Source of the DNA: Crossiella cryophila
GTDB taxonomy: Bacteria; Actinomycetota; Actinomycetes; Mycobacteriales; Pseudonocardiaceae
DNA: 64,000 nt
NCBI RefSeq assembly: GCF_014204915.1
Contig: NZ_JACHMH010000001.1
Coordinates: forward strand, 682,001 to 746,000
Direction: 5' to 3'
Position 1 is the stretch's first letter, and each line of letters begins with the position of its first letter. Position numbers and translations under genes: made by a program. Below are positions 8,289 through 17,042 of this stretch, one piece after another. Below the pieces are notes generated by a model, which did no database searches, had not been told where the DNA came from, and worked only from the letters and a program-made list of their open reading frames with translations.

Positions 8289-9146
8289 TCAGACCAGCTC
8301 GTCGGCGATCTTGGCGATCAGCGCGACCGAGTCCTTCTGACTCATCGCGGCCATCGTCAGGTGGTCCATGGCCAGCTTGTACCGGCGCACCTCGGCCGCC
8401 TTCTTCATGCCCTGCCAGCCCGCGGAGTTCTCCAGGAACACCACCGGCGGGTCCACCGGGTCGGGGAACTCCAGCAGCGCCACGTTGTCCCCGATCAGCG
8501 GGTGCGCGCCTGCCGAGTTGGGCAGCACCTGCACGGTCACGTTGGCCCGGTAGGCCAGGTGCAGCAGGTGCCGGAGCTGCTGGCGCATGGCGTCGGCGGG
8601 CACCACCAGCCTGCGCAGCGCGGCCTCCTCCACCACCGCCCACAGGCTGAGCGGGTTGACCCCGGTCAACCGCTCCTGCCTGGCCAGCCGCAGCGCCAGG
8701 CTGCTCTCCACGTCGGTGCGCTCCACCGGGGACCAGGCGTTGAGCAGCTCGTAGGCGTACTCCTTGGTCTGCAGCAGGCCGGGGATCAGGCCGCTGCTGA
8801 AGGTGCGCAGCGAGCTGGCCGCGGCCTCCAGGCCGAGGAAGGTGTCGAAGCCGGGCGGCACCGCGCCGGTGCCGTAGGACTGCCACCAGCCCTTCTGCTT
8901 GGAGTCCTTGGCCAGGCCGAGCAGGATCTCGACCCTGTCCTCGGCCGCGCCGTACAGCTCGGCCATGGCCCGGACCTCCAGGGTCCGCACCGGGACCCGG
9001 CCGGTCTCGATCTTGGAGATCTTGCCCTGGGAGCAGTCCAGCGCCTCGGCGACCTGGACGTGGGTCAGCCCCGCGGCCTCGCGGAGCTGACGTAGTTCGG
9101 TGCCGAGTCGACGGCGCCCCACGGTCGGGCTTTGCACCTGGGCCAC
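8289..9146 (-). CDS. XRE-family regulator with DUF5753 domain
   Basis: The 285-residue protein has an N-terminal helix-turn-helix (about 12-68; LTHVQVAEALDCSQGKISKIE) and a large C-terminal DUF5753-type domain. FSSGLIPGLLQTKEYA, ANVTVQVLPNSAGAHP and DPPVVFLEN are family landmarks. Actinomycetes carry many of these, often paired with small DUF397 proteins; no DUF397 partner lies next to it here. The target is unknown. It converges with the zinc-ribbon gene, leaving five bases between stops. Confidence 0.9.
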   Translation of the reverse strand: MAQVQSPTVGRRRLGTELRQLREAAGLTHVQVAEALDCSQGKISKIETGRVPVRTLEVRAMAELYGAAEDRVEILLGLAKDSKQKGWWQSYGTGAVPPGFDTFLGLEAAASSLRTFSSGLIPGLLQTKEYAYELLNAWSPVERTDVESSLALRLARQERLTGVNPLSLWAVVEEAALRRLVVPADAMRQQLRHLLHLAYRANVTVQVLPNSAGAHPLIGDNVALLEFPDPVDPPVVFLENSAGWQGMKKAAEVRRYKLAMDHLTMAAMSQKDSVALIAKIADELV

Positions 9147-9342
9147 GCGTCAGCTCCCCTGTTCGGCTCTACTGCTGGCCGCAGTGTCGCGCGATCGGGG
9201 ACCAACCCTCAACAGGGCTCACCGTAGGTCACGAAAACGACCCGCATTCGGCGCATCGCCGCGCTGAATATTCTCATCTAGCGTCGAGGTGGCCGGGCGG
9301 TGCGCGCGCCCGCACCGCCCGGTCACCTGGAATATGTGCGGC

Positions 9343-9825
9343 TCAGAAGCCCCAGTCCATGCTCCCGAGCAGGCTGCCGCCGCTGGCCAGCACGCAGAAC
9401 CGGGCCACCCGGCCGATCAGCGCGGCAGGCAGCAGCACCTTCAGCGGCAGCCGCCCGGCCCCGGCCACCACGACCAGGATCGTGTACGGCGGGATGCCGA
9501 CCGAGGCGCTGAGCAGCACCACGAAGAAGCTCCACCACGGCCGGTGCGCGCAGGTGTCCTGGAAGTGCCGGAACCAGCCGGCGAAGCGTCCGTTGGAGGC
9601 GTTGATCCGCCGGGTGATCCAGGGCAGGTTGAGCACTCCGCGCGCGGCGTAGTAGTGCACCATCTTGCCCAGCACGTGCCCGGCGCCGGTGACCAGACCG
9701 GCGGCGAACCAGTGCAGATCCGGCCGGACCGCGGACAGTCCGACCAGGTACAGCTCGACGCTGAAGATCGGCAGGATGCCACTGCCGACGGCCGCGCCGA
9801 ACAGGGTGAGCAACGGCCAGCTCAT
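9343..9825 (-). CDS. VTT-domain-like small membrane protein
   Basis: The 160-residue hydrophobic protein has about four membrane segments and glycine-rich turns (LVTGAGHVLGKMVHYY, VVVAGAGRLPLKVLL) reminiscent of YqaA/DedA (VTT) proteins. These are implicated in lipid or ion homeostasis. It is shorter than DedA, so the match is tentative. It ends eight bases upstream of the ABC permease stop region but reads in the same direction as that operon and could be its distal gene. Confidence 0.55.
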   Translation of the reverse strand: MSWPLLTLFGAAVGSGILPIFSVELYLVGLSAVRPDLHWFAAGLVTGAGHVLGKMVHYYAARGVLNLPWITRRINASNGRFAGWFRHFQDTCAHRPWWSFFVVLLSASVGIPPYTILVVVAGAGRLPLKVLLPAALIGRVARFCVLASGGSLLGSMDWGF

Positions 9826-9832
9826 GCCAGGG

Positions 9833-12178
9833 TCACTCGAAACGCAAGCCGCTGGGCCGGACCGCGGAACGCAGGGCCGGCAAGGTTGACAGGGTCACCA
9901 GGAAGATCAGCGCGGCGCCCGCGCCCAGAATCATGGCCACGTCTCCCCAGTTCACCACAATCTCGCGGACCCGGGAGCCGCTGTTGCTTATGACCCGCAA
10001 CACCAGTGCGGCCAGGCCCACCCCGGCGGGCGCGGCCAGGGCCAGTCCGATCGCGGTCGGCACCGCGTTCTGCCAGAGCGTGGCCCAGCCCAGGGTGCGC
10101 CGCGGCACACCGCTGGCCGCCAGCACCGAGTACTGCCTGCGCCGCTCCTGCAGCTGGTCCACCGCGGCCACCACCAGGCTCAGCACCGCGAGCAGCACCA
10201 CCACCACGGTCCCGGCCAGCACCCCACTGCGCACGCTCTGGAAGACGCCCATGGCCGAGTTGCGCGGGACAGGCAGGTCCAGGGCCCTGATGGCCAGGTC
10301 CACCCTGGTCGCCGCGGCCAGCACCCGCTCGCCCAGCTCCGGGTCGTCGGTGGGCCCGCGGACCCAGATGTAGCTCACCGGCATCGTGTCCAGCCGAGGG
10401 TCGGCCCCGGATGCCACCAGCGTCGAGGCCAGGTTGCGGCCCTGCCAGCCATTGCCGCTCTCGGCCCGCTGCACCGCTGGCACCCGCCAGTCGAAGGCGG
10501 CCCCGCTGCCGTTGGGGCGCATCCGCACCACGGTGCCGGGCCGGAACTGATCCCGCGAGCTGTTCGCCTGGTACACCTTGCCTGGCTGGCAGTCGGTCAC
10601 CCCGAAGAGCTGGCGGATGGTGGCGCAGTCGGTGACCTGGATGGCGCGGTTGTCGCCCTCGCTGTAGGCCGAGCGCAGCTCGCCGATCTGGATCACCCCC
10701 GGCACCTTCCCGACCTCGGCGCGCACCCGGGCCGCATCGGGGCGGCCCCCCGACCCGTAGAGCATGACCTCGCCCGGCATGCCGCTCTGGCTGTAGGAGG
10801 AGGCGGGGAACTCGGTGCGGGCGATGGTGGTCAGCAGCACCTGCAGCGCGATCGCGCCGATCAGCACGGTGACCACACCGGCGGCCACCCTGGTGGTGGC
10901 GTACTCGAAGCGCAGCCTGCGCACCGCGAGCAGCGCGGCCACCCACGGCGGCCGCCAGTTCTCCGCCACCCGCTCCACCAGCCAGGGCAGCAGGGCGGCG
11001 GCCCCGGCCAGCACCAGCGCGATGCCGATGGCGAGCAGGGTGCCGCGCCAGTCCTCGGCCACCCGGCCGAAGTTCCGCAGCGGGATGTTGGCGGCCAGCA
11101 CCAGCACGCCCAGCCCGGCCAGGGCCAGCCGCCAGTTCAGCCTGCGCGGCGGCGGATCGGCCCGGCGGACCACGCCGAGTGGGCCGATCTCCAGTCGCCG
11201 CAACGCGAACAGCGCCGCGGCCACCGCGGTGGCAGGCACCCCGAGCACCAGCAGCGTGGTGATCGGCGCGCTGGGCACCACATCGGCGGGGTGGAAGCCG
11301 ATCTGGTCGATCTCCACCACCGCGGCCAGCGAGCGGGCCAGCAGGAACAGCGCGGCGCCCACGCCGAGGCCGAGCAGTGCCGCGGCCAGCGACTCCCCGG
11401 CCGCGATCCGCCGCGCCTGCCCCGGATCCGCGCCGACCAGCCGGATCGAGGCCAGTCGCTGTTCCCTGGCTCCCGCGCCGATCTGGGTGGCGACCAGCAC
11501 GAACACCCCGATCGGCACCAGCAGCGCGGCCGCGGCCGCGGTGAGCAGCAGCTGGAACATCTCGTCCATCGGCGGTGTGTCCACGGTGTTGCCGATCCGC
11601 AGCACCGGGGAGGCCTGCGCGCGCTGCTGCTCGGGCAGCCCGACGTAGAAGAACAGCTCGCCGGGCCGGTCGAGGCCGGCATCGCCGATGTGGCCGATCT
11701 CCTTGGCTGGCAGGCGTTCCCGCAACAGCTCGTTACCGGGCTGGGCGAGCAGCCGGGACAGCGCGGGCGAGGTCACCAGCTCCCCCGGCCCCGGCAGCCG
11801 GTCCAGGCCGGGCGGCAACCGCGGCGCGTCACCGTCGGCGCCCAGCTCGGCCCCGGCGATGTACTGCCCGCGCCAGTACTGGCCGACCTGCCTGGCCAGC
11901 AGGTGGGTCGGGTTGCCGGCGCCTGTCTTGCCCGGCTCCCCGGTGGCCAGCTCGCGGGCGGCGATCCGGTCGGCCTTGCCCTGCTGGGCGTTGCCCACCG
12001 AGGCGGCCAGCAGCAGCACCATCACGCCCAGCCCGATGCCGACCGCGGAGAGCATCAGCCGGGCCCAGGCCGCGCGGCCGCCGGTGAGCGCGAGCCGGGT
12101 GCCGAGCAGCAGCTCACCCAGCCACTGCCCGATCCGGACCTCGTCCACAGGCGACCGCTGCGTCATGCCAGTGCTCAT
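9833..12178 (-). CDS. FtsX-type ABC transporter permease, second copy
   Basis: This 781-residue permease has an N-terminal transmembrane helix (SAVGIGLGVMVLLLAASVG), a large extracytoplasmic domain, three central helices, a further soluble segment and a final group of three helices. This is the MacB/FtsX-type duplicated layout used for lipoprotein, peptide or antibiotic export. The start (ATG 12178) overlaps the stop of the upstream paralog (ATGA); ATG 12166 is an alternative. It pairs with the neighbouring permease and the ATPase as a heteromeric transporter under PadR control. Confidence 0.88.
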   Translation of the reverse strand: MSTGMTQRSPVDEVRIGQWLGELLLGTRLALTGGRAAWARLMLSAVGIGLGVMVLLLAASVGNAQQGKADRIAARELATGEPGKTGAGNPTHLLARQVGQYWRGQYIAGAELGADGDAPRLPPGLDRLPGPGELVTSPALSRLLAQPGNELLRERLPAKEIGHIGDAGLDRPGELFFYVGLPEQQRAQASPVLRIGNTVDTPPMDEMFQLLLTAAAAALLVPIGVFVLVATQIGAGAREQRLASIRLVGADPGQARRIAAGESLAAALLGLGVGAALFLLARSLAAVVEIDQIGFHPADVVPSAPITTLLVLGVPATAVAAALFALRRLEIGPLGVVRRADPPPRRLNWRLALAGLGVLVLAANIPLRNFGRVAEDWRGTLLAIGIALVLAGAAALLPWLVERVAENWRPPWVAALLAVRRLRFEYATTRVAAGVVTVLIGAIALQVLLTTIARTEFPASSYSQSGMPGEVMLYGSGGRPDAARVRAEVGKVPGVIQIGELRSAYSEGDNRAIQVTDCATIRQLFGVTDCQPGKVYQANSSRDQFRPGTVVRMRPNGSGAAFDWRVPAVQRAESGNGWQGRNLASTLVASGADPRLDTMPVSYIWVRGPTDDPELGERVLAAATRVDLAIRALDLPVPRNSAMGVFQSVRSGVLAGTVVVVLLAVLSLVVAAVDQLQERRRQYSVLAASGVPRRTLGWATLWQNAVPTAIGLALAAPAGVGLAALVLRVISNSGSRVREIVVNWGDVAMILGAGAALIFLVTLSTLPALRSAVRPSGLRFE

Positions 12179-14526
12179 TCCGCTCGTAGGCCCTCCGGCC
12201 GCATGGCCCGCAGCACCGACGGTAGCGTCAGCAGGCTCACCACGAGCGCAGCCAGCACCGCCGCGCCCGCGGACACCCCGACCGAGGTCCAGTCCAGCAG
12301 CAGCGGCCGGTTCACGGTGCGCAGCAACAGCGCGCCGAGCCCGATCCCGGCCCCGGCCGAGACCACCGCGGCCAGCAGCACCGGCACCGCGTTCTGCCAC
12401 AGCACCGAACCGGCCAGGGTGCGCCTCGGCACCCCGTTGGCCGAGAGCACCGCCAGCGGCCTGCGCCGTTCCCGCACCTGCTCGAAGCCGATCACCAGCA
12501 GGCTGGCCGCGGCCAGCAGCAGCGCGACCAGCACGCCGATGAGCACCCCGCGCCGCACGGTGCCGTAGCTCTGCGCGCGCTCCCGGTTGTAGGAGTTGTC
12601 GTTGTACTGCGGGTGCACCGAGGCCCGCCAGTTGTACGGGCCCAGCACGTTGCGCACGTGCTCGGCGGCGTCCGGCTGGGCCGGGTCGATCCGCAGGTAG
12701 GCGGACAGGTAGAGCTGCTTGGCCAGTTCCGGCGGCAGGCCACCGGTCGGCAGCAGGATGCTGGCGCCGAGTGAGTATTCGCTGCCCACCCGGGCCTTGG
12801 CCGGGCCGAGCTTGGCAGGCACGGTCCAGTTGGGCTGCCAGGCCGGGCCCCGGCCGGTCCCGTCGACATCGATCATGAGCTGCTGGCCGGGGACCGGCGG
12901 CGGGCTCGGGTCGGAGGTGCCGGGATTCGGCGCCACCCGCCAGGCCTTGCCAGGCCCGCAGTCGGTGATGTCGGTCTGCCTGCTCAGCTCCGCGCAGTCG
13001 GCGAGCACGATCGAGTAGAAGTCGTTGACGCCCGGTCCACGTGCCAGCGTGCTGGCGATGCCGGTGACCGAGAGCAGACCGGGGGCGCGGCTCAGCTGCC
13101 CGAGCACCGCCGGCGGATCGATGGCGCCCGAGCGCACGCTCACCAGCAGCCTGGCCGCGTCGCTGGGCCGGTCCGCTGGCGGGAACTCCCGCTGGGCGGT
13201 CATCAGCACGGTCTGCAGCGCGATGCCACCGGCCAGCACCACCGCGAGGCCGCCGATCACCCTGGCCGAGGTGCCGCTGTCCAGCTGCATCCGGCGCACC
13301 GCGAGCTGCCAGGCCGGGTGGCCGCCACGGAAGTAGCCGACCGTCTTCTCGATCGCCCACGGCAGCAGCAGTGGGATGCTCACCAGCAGGAGCATCACCC
13401 CGGCCGCGATCACCACGATGGCCCGGCCGGAGGTGCCGCTGCCCGTCTGGTCGATCAGACCGCCTGCCTGCACGGCCAGCAGCCCACCACCGAGCAGCAG
13501 CGGGACCAGCCGCCAGGCGAGCCTGCGGGTGATCGGCCTGGCCTGCCGGACCGAACCGAGCGGGTCGACCAGGGTGTTGCGCAGCGCGGCCATGGACACC
13601 GCCACCGCGAGCACCGGCACGCCGAGCGCGATCAGCGCGACCAGCCAGAGCGAGGGCCGCACGTCCGCGGCGAAGATGCTGGTGCCCCACAGCTCGACCA
13701 GCTCCACCAGCTGCCTGCCGAGCAGGAACACCGCCCCGCCGAGCAGCACCCCGAGCACCGCGCCGATCAGCGTCTCGCCCGCGGCCACCCGCCGGGTCTG
13801 CGCCGCGTCCGCGCCGACCAGCCGCAGCGCGGCCAGCCTGCGGTCGCGGGCGGCGGCGGCCAGCCGGGTGCTGGTGGCGATGAAGACCACCACCGGGATC
13901 AGCATGGTGCAGGCCCCGACCAGCACCAGCAGCAACAGCAGCGGTTCCAGCTCCCGTGGCGATTTCGCCTCGCCGAAGGAGTACACCGCCCTGGCGTCGC
14001 CTGCCCAGCTCAGGTCGGCCACCCCGGCGTAGAAGAACAACTCGTGCGGCCCGACCAGGCCGGCACCGGCGATCAGCCGCCGGGGACCGTCGAACCGGGG
14101 CCGCAGCAACTCGCCCTCGGCCGAGTCCAGCAGCTTGTTCAGCGCGGGCGAGACCAGGAACTCACCGGCCTTGGGCAGCACGCCGACCCCCGGCGGCAGC
14201 GCGGTCCGGCCGCCGGTGGACTGGAGCAGCACGCCCTGCACGCTCTGCCCGCGGAACTCGGTGCTGGTCCGCACGGCCACCAGCGGGTCGAGCCCCGGCA
14301 CCGGTTGCTGCGCCGCCGTGGGCACCGCCCGGCCGGACCGGCGGGCGTCGTGGTCGTCCTTGATGTTGAGGAAGGAGGCCGCGAGCAGCAGCACGGCCAC
14401 CCCGATGCCGATGCCGACGGCGGTGAGGGAGAGCCTCGCCCAGGAGTTCCGGCTGCCCCCGACAGCCAGCCGGACCCCCAGGGCGAGGTCGTCGACCCAG
14501 CGGCGCACAGCCGTGCGCGTGTCCAT
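12175..14526 (-). CDS. FtsX-type ABC transporter permease, first copy
   Basis: The 783-residue paralog of the following permease has the same topology: TAVGIGIGVAVLLLAASF as helix 1, an extracytoplasmic domain, and C-terminal FtsX modules (for example RRPLAVLSANGVPRRTLAGS). ATG 14526 was preferred because AAGGG lies five to nine bases upstream; ATG 14541 is possible. The gene follows the ATPase after about 46 bases. With one ATPase and two permeases, the complex could be a BceAB/MacB-like antimicrobial peptide pump; the substrate is inference only. Confidence 0.87.
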   Translation of the reverse strand: MDTRTAVRRWVDDLALGVRLAVGGSRNSWARLSLTAVGIGIGVAVLLLAASFLNIKDDHDARRSGRAVPTAAQQPVPGLDPLVAVRTSTEFRGQSVQGVLLQSTGGRTALPPGVGVLPKAGEFLVSPALNKLLDSAEGELLRPRFDGPRRLIAGAGLVGPHELFFYAGVADLSWAGDARAVYSFGEAKSPRELEPLLLLLVLVGACTMLIPVVVFIATSTRLAAAARDRRLAALRLVGADAAQTRRVAAGETLIGAVLGVLLGGAVFLLGRQLVELVELWGTSIFAADVRPSLWLVALIALGVPVLAVAVSMAALRNTLVDPLGSVRQARPITRRLAWRLVPLLLGGGLLAVQAGGLIDQTGSGTSGRAIVVIAAGVMLLLVSIPLLLPWAIEKTVGYFRGGHPAWQLAVRRMQLDSGTSARVIGGLAVVLAGGIALQTVLMTAQREFPPADRPSDAARLLVSVRSGAIDPPAVLGQLSRAPGLLSVTGIASTLARGPGVNDFYSIVLADCAELSRQTDITDCGPGKAWRVAPNPGTSDPSPPPVPGQQLMIDVDGTGRGPAWQPNWTVPAKLGPAKARVGSEYSLGASILLPTGGLPPELAKQLYLSAYLRIDPAQPDAAEHVRNVLGPYNWRASVHPQYNDNSYNRERAQSYGTVRRGVLIGVLVALLLAAASLLVIGFEQVRERRRPLAVLSANGVPRRTLAGSVLWQNAVPVLLAAVVSAGAGIGLGALLLRTVNRPLLLDWTSVGVSAGAAVLAALVVSLLTLPSVLRAMRPEGLRAE

Positions 14527-14572
14527 TTCGCCCTTACCCATCAGCCGCGACTCCCAAACCCGGGCCCGCGCA

Positions 14573-15262
14573 TCAGCCGACCAGCTCGACGTCGCGGGTC
14601 CGCCCGTCACGGACGACGACCTCGCGGTCGGAGTAGGCGGCCACCCTGGCCTCGTGCGTCACCAGCACCACCGCGGCCCCGGTGTCCTTGGCCGCGGTGA
14701 CCAGCAGTCGCATCACCCGCTCGCCGTTGAGCGAGTCGAGCGCCCCGGTGGGCTCGTCGGCGAAGATCACCCGCGGTCCGGTGACCAGCGCGCGGGCCAC
14801 CGCGACCCGCTGGCCCTGGCCGCCGGAGGTCTCGCCGGGCCGCTTGTCCCGCACGTCGGCGACCTCCAGCCGGTCCAGCCACTCGGTGGCCCTGCGCTCG
14901 GCCTCCCGGCGCTTGGTCCCGCCCAGCCGCAGCGGCAGCGCCACGTTCTCCACCGAGGTCAGTTCCGGCACCAGCTGGCCGAACTGGAAGACGAAGCCGA
15001 ACTCGGTGCGCCGCAACGCACTGCGCTCGGACTCGCCCATCGCCGACATCTCCCGGCCGCGGAAACTGACCCGGCCGGAGTCCGGCACCAGGATCCCGGC
15101 CAGGCAGTGCAGCAGGGTGGACTTGCCGGAGCCGGACGGCCCCATCACGGCCACCACCTCGCCCGGACTGACCTGCATGCCCGCCCCGGCCAGCGCCGGG
15201 GTGGGGCCGAAGGTCTTGTGCAGGTCGAATCCGGCCAGCAGTGGCCCGTTCACGTTGTTCAT
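14573..15262 (-). CDS. ABC transporter ATP-binding protein (MacB/LolD-like)
   Basis: The 229-residue ATPase has Walker A GPSGSGKST (about 41), a Q-loop near VFQFGQLVPELT, signature ETSGGQGQRVAVARAL, Walker B VIFADEPTGALD and the H-loop VLVTHEARVAAYS. The signature starts with Thr instead of the usual Leu (TSGGQ). It matches the LolD/MacB class that powers FtsX-type permeases. Its ATG overlaps the PadR stop (ATGA), so the regulator and transporter are translated from one message. Confidence 0.93.
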   Translation of the reverse strand: MNNVNGPLLAGFDLHKTFGPTPALAGAGMQVSPGEVVAVMGPSGSGKSTLLHCLAGILVPDSGRVSFRGREMSAMGESERSALRRTEFGFVFQFGQLVPELTSVENVALPLRLGGTKRREAERRATEWLDRLEVADVRDKRPGETSGGQGQRVAVARALVTGPRVIFADEPTGALDSLNGERVMRLLVTAAKDTGAAVVLVTHEARVAAYSDREVVVRDGRTRDVELVG

Positions 15263-15783
15263 GCCCCGACTTCCTTGGCTAGCTGGTCCAGGCGGGCGGC
15301 GGTCAGCTCCAGCCACCGCAGGTCGGCTTCCAGGTGGAACAGCGCGTGATCGCAGATGAGCTGGTCGGCCAGGTCGCCCGCGCTCTTGCGCTGGGTCAGC
15401 TCACGCATCAGCCGCAGGTGCTCGGCGCGCTGGGTGTCCAGCAGGTCGGCGGCGCCGCGACCGGACAGCAGCGCGAGCACGACCTTGGTGTACAGCGTGT
15501 TCTGCAGGTACGGCTCCGGCTTCTCCGGCGTGGCCAGCCAGGCCCCGACATCGGTGATCCCGGCGCCGGTGATGGCGTAGCGCTTGCGCTCCGGCCCCTC
15601 GCCCTGCTCGACGCCCTCGACCTGCACCAGCCCGTTGCGGAGCAGCCGGGACAGCGTCGAGTAGACCTGCCCGTAGTGCAGCGGGCGGTCCTGCCCGAAG
15701 CGCTCGTCATAGGCGCGTTTGAGGTCGTACCCGTGCCGGGGGCCGCCTTCCAGCAGCCCGAGCAGGGTGTGCCCGATTGACAT
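15259..15783 (-). CDS. PadR-family transcriptional regulator
   Basis: The 174-residue repressor has the PadR winged helix (HTLLGLLEGGPRHGYDLKRA at the start, then YGQVYSTLSRLLRNGLV) and a C-terminal Vir-like helical dimerisation domain. It heads the ABC operon and probably represses it, with the transported compound as inducer. ATG 15783 is preceded on the minus strand by TAGAGT with seven bases between, a leaderless arrangement. An inverted repeat just upstream is a likely autoregulatory site. Confidence 0.9.
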   Translation of the reverse strand: MSIGHTLLGLLEGGPRHGYDLKRAYDERFGQDRPLHYGQVYSTLSRLLRNGLVQVEGVEQGEGPERKRYAITGAGITDVGAWLATPEKPEPYLQNTLYTKVVLALLSGRGAADLLDTQRAEHLRLMRELTQRKSAGDLADQLICDHALFHLEADLRWLELTAARLDQLAKEVGA

Positions 15784-15790
15784 GGGAGCG

Positions 15791-15823
15791 ACTCTACACG
15801 GCGGGTATACACACGGTCTATAC
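15791..15823 (-). promoter_or_regulatory. PadR operon promoter with inverted repeat GTATA-N9-TATAC
   Basis: On the minus strand a -10 element TAGAGT (15796-15791) lies seven bases before the padR ATG. Immediately upstream, GTATA (15805-15809) and TATAC (15819-15823) form an inverted repeat with a nine-base spacer, where RNA polymerase would bind. AT-rich dyads of this kind are typical PadR sites. Binding is inference. Confidence 0.5.
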
Positions 15824-15904
15824 ATGGCCTGAATAGGACATTCGGGTCAACGTGCAACCCGCCACCCGGCTGCCCGCGTATCAGCGGTGGAGAGGAGGTC
15901 GCGC

Positions 15905-16567
15905 GTGCGAAGGAAGATCATCGGTCTGACCCTGGCGATCGGCCTGACCGGGGCGCTGATCGGCGTGCTGGGCACCACCGGGGTGTGGCAGAACGCGGCC
16001 GAGTGGGCCGGTCTGGACGCCGCGGCGAGCACCACCACCAGCCGCACCAGTCCGCCTGCGGAGACCTCGGTGGAGGTGGTGGCGGTGCCGACCAACCCGG
16101 CCCGCCCGCCGAACACCCCCGGCCCGCAGCCCGAACCCAAGCTGGACCCGAACGGCAAGCCGATCTGCGCGGTGGACCCGAGCTACTTCGACAAGAAGGT
16201 GGACGGGCTCAAGGACGCCGCCGAGGCGGCCTGGAAGCACGTCCGGCAGGTGGCCTGGGAGGCCGGGCTGACCCTGTGCGTGCACGACGGCAAGCGCAGC
16301 ACCGCCGCCCAGCAGGCCGAGTTCGACGCCGCGGTGGCCTTGCACGGCAGTGTGGCCAAGGCCAAGCAGTTCGTGCTGCCGCCCGGCAAGTCCCTGCACG
16401 TGCAGGGGCTGGCGGTGGACGTGCAGCCGCGCCCGTCGGCGGCCTGGCTGGAGCGGACCAAGGGCGAGTTCGGCTGGTGCCGCCGCTACGCCAACGAGCC
16501 ATGGCACTTCGAGTTCGACGCCAGGTACAAGACCCAGGGCTGCCCGGAGCTGTTGCCGCACCCGTGA
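15905..16567 (+). CDS. VanY-like D-alanyl-D-alanine carboxypeptidase family protein
   Basis: The 220-residue protein has an N-terminal membrane anchor (IIGLTLAIGLTGALIGVLG), a Thr/Pro-rich linker and a VanY-type peptidase domain. Zinc-site motifs are SLHVQGLAVDV (H and D) and PWHFEFD (H) near the C-terminus. Such enzymes trim the terminal D-alanine of cell-wall peptides outside the membrane. The start is GTG 15905, with GGAGAGGAGG six to seven bases upstream. A second, similar protein is encoded at 37794-38459. Confidence 0.85.
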   Translation: MRRKIIGLTLAIGLTGALIGVLGTTGVWQNAAEWAGLDAAASTTTSRTSPPAETSVEVVAVPTNPARPPNTPGPQPEPKLDPNGKPICAVDPSYFDKKVDGLKDAAEAAWKHVRQVAWEAGLTLCVHDGKRSTAAQQAEFDAAVALHGSVAKAKQFVLPPGKSLHVQGLAVDVQPRPSAAWLERTKGEFGWCRRYANEPWHFEFDARYKTQGCPELLPHP

Positions 16568-16615
16568 TCCGCCGTCGGCGTGTTCGCCCCCCGACATGCC
16601 AGCGGCAGGGCTGGA

Positions 16616-16640
16616 CCGCCCGGACCCTGCGTCCGGGCGG
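16616..16640. terminator. bidirectional hairpin between convergent genes
   Basis: CCGCCCGGA (16616-16624) and TCCGGGCGG (16632-16640) form a perfect 9-bp stem with a 7-base loop. It sits between the convergent vanY-like and glyoxalase-fold genes, as expected for a shared terminator. No U-tract follows. Confidence 0.5.
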
Positions 16641-16649
16641 CCCGGCCGC

Positions 16650-17024
16650 TCAGTCCGCGATCAGGCAGAACGGGTGCCCGGCCGGGTCGGCGTAGACCCG
16701 CCAGCCCTTCTTCGAGCTGCCCTGCACCTCGCCGAGGACCACCGCCCCGCAGGCCAGCGTGCGCTCGTGCTCGGCGTCCAGGTCGTCCACCCGCAGGTCC
16801 AGGTGCAGCATCTGCGGCCGCTCGCCGGTGGGCCAGGTGGGCGGCCGGTAGTCCTGGACCCGCTGGAAGCCGAGCCGGGCCACCCCGTCGTCGTCGTAGA
16901 GGGCCAGGAAGTCCTCCCGGCCCTTGATGAGCTGCCAGCCGAGCAGCCTGCCGTAGAACTCGGCCAGCTCCCTCGGGTTCGGGCAGTCGATCGCGGTCAG
17001 TTCGATCCGCACACCGGAAGCCAT
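16650..17024 (-). CDS. VOC (glyoxalase-fold) family protein
   Basis: The 124-residue protein has the two beta-alpha-beta-beta-beta modules of the VOC superfamily. It starts IELTAIDCPNPRELAEFYGRL, and its second module runs from MLHLDLRVDDLDAEHERTL to VYADPAGHPFCLI. Candidate metal ligands are H in MLHLDL and acidic residues near the end. The reaction cannot be assigned from sequence. ATG 17024 is preferred; a GTG at 17036 abuts the ribosome-binding sequence too closely. Confidence 0.8.
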   Translation of the reverse strand: MASGVRIELTAIDCPNPRELAEFYGRLLGWQLIKGREDFLALYDDDGVARLGFQRVQDYRPPTWPTGERPQMLHLDLRVDDLDAEHERTLACGAVVLGEVQGSSKKGWRVYADPAGHPFCLIAD

Positions 17025-17042
17025 CTGCCTGTTCACCTCTCC

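Noticed and set aside
12179-13690. N-terminal extension of the second FtsX permease into the first
   Set aside because: The extension reads as Arg/Gly/Ala shadow sequence over the upstream permease; ATG 12178 overlaps the upstream stop and gives the family N-terminus.
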